Made by a program: the position numbers and the translations under genes | The notes under the pieces: model-generated | What the model saw: the letters and a program-made list of their open reading frames with translations, nothing else | Database searches by the model: none | Told to the model about the DNA's origin: nothing | NCBI GenBank assembly: GCA_937919925.1 | Contig: CALFOT010000055.1 | Location: forward strand, 47,839 to 111,838 | Direction of reading: 5' to 3' | From: an uncultured bacterium | GTDB lineage: Bacteria; Planctomycetota; UBA1135 | DNA: 64,000 bases | Shown: piece after piece, positions 58,665-64,000 of the stretch | Numbering within the stretch: the stretch's first letter is position 1 | How the letters are laid out: each line of letters begins with the position of its first letter

Positions 58665-58741
58665 GGGGGAATAGCTCAGTTGGTTAGAGCAGCGGAATCA
58701 TAATCCGCGGGTCGGGGGTTCGAATCCCTTTTCCCCTACCA
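58665..58741 (+). tRNA. tRNA with CAU anticodon, probably elongator tRNA-Met
   Basis: 77 nt with encoded CCA. Cloverleaf: acceptor GGGGGAA/TTCCCCT with a G1-U72 wobble, D stem GCTC/GAGC, anticodon stem GCGGA/TCCGC with loop ATCATAA (anticodon CAT), T arm GGGGG-TTCGAAT-CCCTT with two G-U pairs, discriminator A. The anticodon stem lacks the three G-C pairs and the mispaired end of initiators, so it is not tRNA-fMet. tRNA-Ile2 (CAU modified to lysidine) cannot be excluded by eye. Confidence 0.93.
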
Positions 58742-58745
58742 TCAG

Positions 58746-58777
58746 AAAGAGGCCTTAACGGGCCTCTTTCGTTGTTT
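58746..58777 (+). terminator. Intrinsic terminator after the tRNA
   Basis: AAAGAGGCC (58746-58754), loop TTAACG, GGCCTCTTT (58761-58769): 9 perfect pairs followed by CGTTGTTT. This is the clearest rho-independent terminator in the window. Confidence 0.85.
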
Positions 58778-59097
58778 ATGGGAGGATATTTTCGCAACGT
58801 GCCTCGATTATCCGTTGCTCACATGCCACTATTGTGCCAGTATTGTTCCACTGTTTGTTCGTGGCAAGCTATCAAACGACCGTGCGCCTGTGGAAAAACC
58901 CCAAGTCCGGAGTTTGGTTTTTGGTATGGCAACGCTTCTCGACCCACTTCTCATATTCCGCTATCTGAATATTGGCGCCATGCGGGGTGCTGTAATCTCA
59001 CCACGATGGAATGGAAGGCCTGATTCATGTACCAACGCCCCTTTTCAATCCAACTTTGAAAGGCGCTGTTTCCCCTCGCAAAGATTGAATGAAATGA
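58778..59097. other. Non-coding, AT-richer stretch after the tRNA
   Basis: No convincing gene in 320 nt; open frames here lack protein-like composition. One inverted repeat, AAAAACC (58894-58900) / GGTTTTT (58916-58922), ends in a T-run and could be a weak terminator. The stretch could be a remnant of an integrated element, but no integrase or flanking repeat of the tRNA 3' end is visible. Confidence 0.4.
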
Positions 59098-59103
59098 TAG
59101 GCT
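59098..59103 (+). promoter_or_regulatory. -10 box of the 59110 gene
   Basis: TAGGCT, 6 nt before ATG 59110; leaderless spacing again. Confidence 0.35.
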
Positions 59104-59109
59104 GCCGTC

Positions 59110-59592
59110 ATGCAACAACCCCCCCGAATTTCCCTTCTTGTTTTTTCTCTTGTTATTGCAGGGATTGTTTTTGGAAACCTACTGTCCAATTTAAGCGCTT
59201 CTCCTTCTCCGGTATTCCCTCCTGGAGGTGATTGCGGCCCAAGTGATGTCGCTAACAGTTCCAGTGGAGCTCTGTGCGGAACCACGTCGATTTATTGTGG
59301 GGGAACTCATCTTTCTGGTGATTGCCAAAATCAACCCTCGAATTGTGAGCATGTCAATATCATTGCAAGGGCAGACGGGTGTCCCCACGCCTTGCACGGA
59401 AGTATTTTTAGTAGCGGTACGGACAGCACGACGATCACGGGAACTTGGGGGCCTTGGCTACTTTATTTGGGTAGTGTCAGCCCGAAATGTGGCGACTATG
59501 CAACCAAAACCGCTACATTCAAAGACGGTAACGACCCCACAATCCAGCTTGGACAAAAGCTAGTTGACTTCAAATGCGATCCTTGCGAGTAA
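59110..59592 (+). CDS. Small exported or anchored Cys-rich protein, unknown
   Basis: 160 residues. N-terminal signal or anchor 'ISLLVFSLVIAGIVFGNLL', then a Ser/Gly/Thr-rich part with nine cysteines ('GGDCGPSD', 'ALCGTTSIYCGGTH', 'GDCQNQPSNCEHV', 'DGCPH', 'SPKCGDY', 'FKCDPCE'). Such spacing suggests disulfides in the periplasm or outside. No family recognised. The next gene starts 4 nt after its stop, so the two form a pair. Base composition is more AT-rich than the flanking core genes. Confidence 0.6.
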   Translation: MQQPPRISLLVFSLVIAGIVFGNLLSNLSASPSPVFPPGGDCGPSDVANSSSGALCGTTSIYCGGTHLSGDCQNQPSNCEHVNIIARADGCPHALHGSIFSSGTDSTTITGTWGPWLLYLGSVSPKCGDYATKTATFKDGNDPTIQLGQKLVDFKCDPCE

Positions 59593-59596
59593 TCCC

Positions 59597-60433
59597 ATGA
59601 AGTCAAAGCATATACTGCTCGTACTGCTCTTTCTTGTGGTTGCTTTCTCGTCGTACCTTATTTCGAAAAACCAAGAGGAAGGAGAACAGAAATTACCCGA
59701 GTCTTACCACCCCATCCAGGCCGAGCTCCAAATTACTCCGGTGCAGGTGGATCGGGAAACCGTTGTTTCCATACCAGATGTGATACCGATTGAAGACGAA
59801 ATTGTCTGGTGGGAAAATGAGGACTTGATTAAGTCCATGACCAATACATTTGCAGAACGGTTTGCAGAATATCAAATAGGAAGTCTCCTCGACTGTAATC
59901 GTGGAAACTATGGAGATCAAAACATAAAGGTTACCAAGCCGAGTTGGGGAAGATTCCATCGCGATTTATCACCTTCTCCAGAAATGTTTGTCGGATCAAC
60001 TCAGTATGAGAAATGGGTGCTCGCCGGGATGATTCAGACTGTGAGCCATACCACAGAGAATGACGGAGGTTTGTTTTCTCGGGATTTAGGTCCTCAAGCG
60101 GAATTGGCTTTTCAAGCTAAGCTCCGCAATGAAGCTCTTTACTTCTCACCTGAGCTTATCCTTCAAGAAACTTTCGGGGCTGGCTGGGCTGACCACGAAG
60201 ATCTCATGAATGAAGTTAGAAAGGCTTGGATCGAATTGGTTTCTCTGGCTTCACCCGTTCAGGCAGAGTTGGACTTGCGCCAGCGCTGCGCGATGCATCT
60301 TTTTGGTGACATTGACAAGAGTCAAGTTCACCTTATTGTCCCAGATATCTTGGAGCTCGAGGTAGTCATGGAGTCTTTTCATCATGAATTTTTCAATAGG
60401 ATTGTCGAGCTCGGTAGAAATGCGGAGCATTGA
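59597..60433 (+). CDS. Membrane-anchored protein of unknown function
   Basis: 278 residues from ATG 59597. An N-terminal helix 'ILLVLLFLVVAFSSYLI' is followed by a polar, acidic exterior domain with Trp/Glu-rich segments ('DEIVWWENEDLIKSM', 'WGRFHRDLSPSPEMF', 'HHEFFNRIVELGRNAEH'). No family recognised. AT-rich codon use compared with the core genes. Paired with the Cys-rich gene just upstream; both would act outside the cytoplasm. The 180 nt after it (60434-60613) hold only a short C-run (60491-60497), T-run (60536-60544) and the next promoter. Confidence 0.6.
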   Translation: MKSKHILLVLLFLVVAFSSYLISKNQEEGEQKLPESYHPIQAELQITPVQVDRETVVSIPDVIPIEDEIVWWENEDLIKSMTNTFAERFAEYQIGSLLDCNRGNYGDQNIKVTKPSWGRFHRDLSPSPEMFVGSTQYEKWVLAGMIQTVSHTTENDGGLFSRDLGPQAELAFQAKLRNEALYFSPELILQETFGAGWADHEDLMNEVRKAWIELVSLASPVQAELDLRQRCAMHLFGDIDKSQVHLIVPDILELEVVMESFHHEFFNRIVELGRNAEH

Positions 60434-60601
60434 GTTTCCATTCTTTCGAGAGTGGAGCGTTGTCGAGTTATGGGGCGTTGGTGCTGACCTGCCCCCCCCT
60501 AAGCGGTACCGCATTCCATGTTAATTTCGGGGCATCTTTTTTTTGTAGTGAGGATTTTGGAAAAATGTGTAGATGGGAAATTTTTCCTGAGCTCTGCAGC
60601 C

Positions 60602-60607
60602 TAGAAT
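60602..60607 (+). promoter_or_regulatory. -10 box of the ThuA/cytochrome gene
   Basis: TAGAAT, 6 nt before ATG 60614. This gives a transcription start exactly at the start codon. Confidence 0.4.
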
Positions 60608-60613
60608 GGCAGC

Positions 60614-63600
60614 ATGCTTGTTGCGATTTCCTTGTTTGCACTGTTGAGTCTCTCCGCGCCCCAGAATCCGGGTGAGCGGCTGCAGGTGTTGTTTTTGGGC
60701 GACCGGGGTCATCATCAGCCCGAGGCCCGTCTCCACGATGTGTATGGGCCACTGCTGCGTGCAGGCTTTGCCATTGATTGGGAAGACCAATTGGAGTCCG
60801 TCACGGCGGAGCGCTTAGGTGATTACGACAGCGTCATCATGTACGCCAATCACTCGGAACATGCGTTGGTGCCCCCAGCTTTTTTCCAAGCTCTGCGCGA
60901 GTATGTGCGTAACGGTGGCGGCTTTGTGGCTCTGCATTGCACCAGTGGTTGTTTTATGCAATCGCAAGAGTGGCTCGAGTTTGTCGGTGCACGTTTTGTC
61001 TCCCATGGCACGGGAGTTTTTGAGCAGACGGTAGTTGCGCCCGAGCATCCGTTGATGCGGGGTTGGGAAAATTACACTTGCTGGGACGAAACGTATGTGC
61101 AAGATCATTTTCCTGGGGATCGTTTGGTCCTTACCAAACGCGATGAGGAGCCGTGGTCGTGGATTCGCCAAGATGGTAAAGGCCGGGTGTTTTATAGTGC
61201 TTCTGGTCATGATGCACGTTCTTGGACCCAACCTGCATTTTTGGAAATGCTAACGCGTGCACTGGATTGGAGTGCCGGGCCGCAAGCTGCAGCACAACGT
61301 CTGGCTTACCGTGATCCCAGCTTCACCTATGAGGATCAAGCTTGGGCGCCAAACTACGAAGGCCGCGTGCCACCACCACCCATGCAGCAAGTTTCTACGC
61401 CCGCGCAGGCGCGCGAGGCGTTGATTGTTCCTGCGGGTTACACAGCACAGTTGTTTGCCGCCGAACCCATGGTGGTGAATCCCATTGCGATGGCCTGGGA
61501 TGAGTCCGGTCGTTGCTGGATTGCCGAATCGCCGGATTACCCCAATACGGTAGATGCAAATCACGTCGGCAAGGATCGTATTAGTATTTTGGAAGACACC
61601 GATGGGGATGGTCTTGCGGATAAGAAAACCATTTTTCGCGATCATCTCAACTTGCCGACTTCCATTTTGAAAGTGAAAGGCGGTGTTTTGGTAACCCAAG
61701 CACCAGATTTGCTGTTCCTTCGCGATGACGACGGCGATGATCATTGCGATGCTGTGGAAGTGGTGTTTCAGGGCTTCGGCCGCTGGGATACGCATGCCGG
61801 GCCCTCCAATTTAAAATGGGGGCCAGATAACTCCATCTGGGGATCAGTTGGATACGCAGCCTTTACGCACGCGGACGGTCGTCAATTCGGCAGTGGTTTG
61901 TGGCGCTGGCAACAGGGTCAATTGGAGCCAGAGTTTCAAGCGCAATTCACCAACAATACTTGGGGATTGGGTTTTCGCGCCGATGGCGAAGTTTTCGGAT
62001 CTACGGCCAATGGTGCACCCTCCTTTTTTATGGGGGCGTCAAAATCTTTGCTGCATGCCACGGCACCGAATGCCCCCGGTGCCGCTCCGGTGGCAAATAC
62101 CGCTTTGTTTCACCCCGCACTTGCGGAGCTGCGTCAGGGTGATTATTTCGGTCAATACACCGCCGCTGCGGGTCACAACTTTGCCACCGGCGCACACATG
62201 CCTGCGGGGTGGAATGACCGCACCGCTTTCATTTGCGGACCCACTGGTCATTTAGTGGGTCGCTTGGATAGTTATGCGGAAGGGTCGGGTTGGCGCACGC
62301 GGGATGCCTTCAACTTGTGCGTATCCGTCGATGATTGGTTCTGCCCCGTGCAGGCCGAAGTGGGTCCTGATGGTGCGGTATGGATTGCCGATTTCTCGCA
62401 GTTTTTGATTCTGCATAACTTGCCCGGCAATCCGGAACGGGGTTTGCCATCGGTAAGCTATGGCGACGGCAATGCTCATTTAAATCCGTTGCGCGATACC
62501 AGCCATGGGCGTATTTTCCGCATCGTGCGCGATGACAGCACGGACGCCGTGATGAATCTTGCTGGGGCGAGTGGTGCAGAGTTGATTGTTGCGTTGGAGC
62601 ACCCCAATCAATTTTGGCGCACCAGTGCGCGTCGCTTATTGTTAGAAGGCAAGCATCTAGAGACGGTGGATGCCTTGATGGCGCAACCCAGTGTTGAGGC
62701 CTTGCGCACCTTGGCCGGCTTCCACGCCTTGGATCGCGCGCGCGGTTATGCGTACTTGCAGGAAGCATTGCGGAGTGGACAGCCTGCTCTCCAAAAAACC
62801 GCATTGCAAGTTATGCCAGCCACCAAGGCGGCGGCTGATTTGCTCGCGAAGTCGGGATTACTGGAATCATCATCGCCAGACTTACGCCGTCACGCGCTGC
62901 TTTGCGCGTCACGCTTGCCGGAGTCAGCCGCCATAGGAGTCGCACTGGCAGGCCGCGCTTTGCTGGAGGATAGTGGGGATTCTTGGCTGCAGCAAGCACT
63001 TGCGGCAGCGATTGCGGCGCATGCAAACCCCTTCCTTGCCGCTGCCGTGCCAATGTTGCCCCCCGCGGAAACCTCCGAACCAGTGAACCTGTTCCCGAAT
63101 GGCAGCTTTGAGTTGGAAGATCCGCAACTGGAGGGGGCACCTCTGGGTTGGTTTGCGCGCACCTACAGCGGCAGCGCCGATCACCTTTGGTTGCAGGGCG
63201 TGGGGCGCGGCGGCTCCCATGCTTTGGTGATTCGTTCGCAAGCTGGGGCTGATACTTCCTGGGCAACGGACGTCATGGTAGAACCGAACACCCATTATCG
63301 ATTAAGCGGTTGGATTCAAACTCATGGCGTGACTCACCCAGGTGAAACCCATGGGGCGCTACTCAATATCCACCCGCGTCATGTGGTCACCAGCTATGTG
63401 CAAGACGCTAGCGATTGGGTGTTGGTCAGTTTGGAGTTTCAAACTAGCGCAGTCGAGCAGAGTGTCTCTATCAACTGTTTGTATGGTGGCTGGGGTCAGT
63501 CCACTGGCGAAGCCGTGTTCGATGACCTTGTTTTGATTTCGCTCGGACCAGCCAACGATCTCCATTCTTTGGTCAAGCTAGCCCAACAATTTTCCACGGG

Positions 63601-63946
63601 CACCGCCGCGGCCTTAGAGGCCAACAACATTGAAGCGCTGCTCATTCCGGGAGACCCAGCGGCAGGGCGCGCCATCTTCTTCCACGATCCCGTCGTCGCT
63701 TGCAACCGTTGTCATGCGTGGGACGGTGAGGGTGGCGGAGTTGGGCCGGACTTGTTCGAGGTGGGCAAACGCTTGCCACGTGAACAAATTTTGCAATCCA
63801 TCCTGGAACCCAATGCTGTCATCGCTGCAAGCTGGCCCGCGCCATTTTCGGCAATGCCCTCATTGCGTCCCTTCTTGAGTGATAAACAGTTGCGCGATTT
63901 GGTGACATTTCTCGCCCAGACCTCCAGTGAGGAGGATTCGGATTAG
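60614..63946 (+). CDS. ThuA domain - PVC-type 'membrane-bound dehydrogenase' - heme-binding cytochrome c protein
   Basis: 1110 residues. Signal peptide 'LVAISLFALLSLSAP'; ThuA (amidotransferase-like) domain ~20-220 ('VLFLGDRGHHQPEARL', 'GFVALHCTSGCF'); PVC-type dehydrogenase-like propeller ~255-640 ('AMAWDESGRCWIAESPDYPN', 'ILEDTDGDGLADK'); HEAT-like region ~650-810; a carbohydrate-binding-like beta-sandwich ~820-975 ('NLFPNGSFELEDPQLEG'); and a C-terminal cytochrome c with CNRCH (1030-1034) and a Met ligand in 'FSAMPS' (~1079). Such proteins are expanded in planctomycetes and Verrucomicrobia and are linked to periplasmic sugar oxidation. Substrate unknown. Confidence 0.9.
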   Translation: MLVAISLFALLSLSAPQNPGERLQVLFLGDRGHHQPEARLHDVYGPLLRAGFAIDWEDQLESVTAERLGDYDSVIMYANHSEHALVPPAFFQALREYVRNGGGFVALHCTSGCFMQSQEWLEFVGARFVSHGTGVFEQTVVAPEHPLMRGWENYTCWDETYVQDHFPGDRLVLTKRDEEPWSWIRQDGKGRVFYSASGHDARSWTQPAFLEMLTRALDWSAGPQAAAQRLAYRDPSFTYEDQAWAPNYEGRVPPPPMQQVSTPAQAREALIVPAGYTAQLFAAEPMVVNPIAMAWDESGRCWIAESPDYPNTVDANHVGKDRISILEDTDGDGLADKKTIFRDHLNLPTSILKVKGGVLVTQAPDLLFLRDDDGDDHCDAVEVVFQGFGRWDTHAGPSNLKWGPDNSIWGSVGYAAFTHADGRQFGSGLWRWQQGQLEPEFQAQFTNNTWGLGFRADGEVFGSTANGAPSFFMGASKSLLHATAPNAPGAAPVANTALFHPALAELRQGDYFGQYTAAAGHNFATGAHMPAGWNDRTAFICGPTGHLVGRLDSYAEGSGWRTRDAFNLCVSVDDWFCPVQAEVGPDGAVWIADFSQFLILHNLPGNPERGLPSVSYGDGNAHLNPLRDTSHGRIFRIVRDDSTDAVMNLAGASGAELIVALEHPNQFWRTSARRLLLEGKHLETVDALMAQPSVEALRTLAGFHALDRARGYAYLQEALRSGQPALQKTALQVMPATKAAADLLAKSGLLESSSPDLRRHALLCASRLPESAAIGVALAGRALLEDSGDSWLQQALAAAIAAHANPFLAAAVPMLPPAETSEPVNLFPNGSFELEDPQLEGAPLGWFARTYSGSADHLWLQGVGRGGSHALVIRSQAGADTSWATDVMVEPNTHYRLSGWIQTHGVTHPGETHGALLNIHPRHVVTSYVQDASDWVLVSLEFQTSAVEQSVSINCLYGGWGQSTGEAVFDDLVLISLGPANDLHSLVKLAQQFSTGTAAALEANNIEALLIPGDPAAGRAIFFHDPVVACNRCHAWDGEGGGVGPDLFEVGKRLPREQILQSILEPNAVIAASWPAPFSAMPSLRPFLSDKQLRDLVTFLAQTSSEEDSD

Positions 63947-64000
63947 TGCTATCTAAATCGGGCAGATTGCTTAATCTTGAATAAACTGGGCTTTGCGCTT

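Noticed and set aside
58815..59231. A 138-residue open frame after the tRNA
   Set aside because: Composition is not protein-like, it overlaps the signal-bearing gene at 59110 in another frame, and it has no start signals.
1..64000. Search by eye for CRISPR arrays, insertion sequences, rRNA genes, phage genes and riboswitches
   Set aside because: None was seen: no spaced repeats, no transposase or integrase frames, no rRNA-like stretches, and intergenic gaps are mostly too short for known riboswitches.

Overview
The window reads as chromosomal DNA from a Gram-negative, LPS-making bacterium of moderately high GC, most likely from the Planctomycetota or the wider PVC group. The evidence is a fused LpxC-FabZ protein inside a bamA-ompH-lpx operon, a very large ThuA / 'membrane-bound dehydrogenase' / cytochrome c protein of the planctomycete-verrucomicrobial type at the right end, trmFO, and a bL25-Pth-bS6-bS18-bL9-DnaB gene order. 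This placement is inferred from gene content; no rRNA is present. TGA is used as a normal stop in many genes, so the standard bacterial code applies.

Layout. 1-3.9 kb: end of a glycosyltransferase, HMG-CoA lyase and a methylglutaconyl-CoA hydratase-like crotonase, a duplicated DUF4937 protein and a universal stress protein. 3.9-7.7 kb: DUF2891, an msrA gene whose catalytic Cys codon is an in-frame TGA followed by a bSECIS-like hairpin (predicted selenocysteine MsrA), a family 6 type DNA glycosylase, a small lipoprotein and DUF389. 7.8-13.5 kb: a 3-hydroxyacyl-CoA dehydrogenase, then boxC-boxB-boxD of aerobic benzoyl-CoA epoxidation. 13.5-20.3 kb: MscS, DUF1294, MtfA-like peptidase, and a MoxR-DUF58-transglutaminase operon. 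20.4-27.2 kb: EttA, a YkgJ-type cysteine cluster protein, and an FHA-GAF-sigma54 activator overlapping a Ser/Thr kinase. 27.1-29.8 kb: phosphatidylserine decarboxylase, a CMD-like protein and an LplT-like transporter.

29.9-43.1 kb is a long core block on the plus strand: glmU-prs-rplY-pth-rpsF-rpsR-rplI, then dnaB-bamA-ompH-lpxC/fabZ-lpxA-Gfo/Idh-trmB. It joins cell envelope precursor synthesis, translation, replication and outer membrane assembly. 43.2-48.2 kb holds orphan genes: a secreted unknown, an AlkC-like HEAT protein, two small membrane proteins and an aminotransferase. 48.2-55.4 kb is a six-gene minus-strand operon trmFO-P5CDH-NnrU/ICMT-like-glcD-glcE-glcF. 55.4-64 kb: DUF4139, gltX, a CAU tRNA with terminator, an AT-richer patch with two unknown exported or anchored proteins, and the ThuA/cytochrome protein.

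Across the window a TANNNT box often lies 5-12 nt upstream of the start codon, frequently with no Shine-Dalgarno sequence. This suggests that leaderless or very-short-leader mRNAs are common in this organism. It also guided several start-codon choices here.
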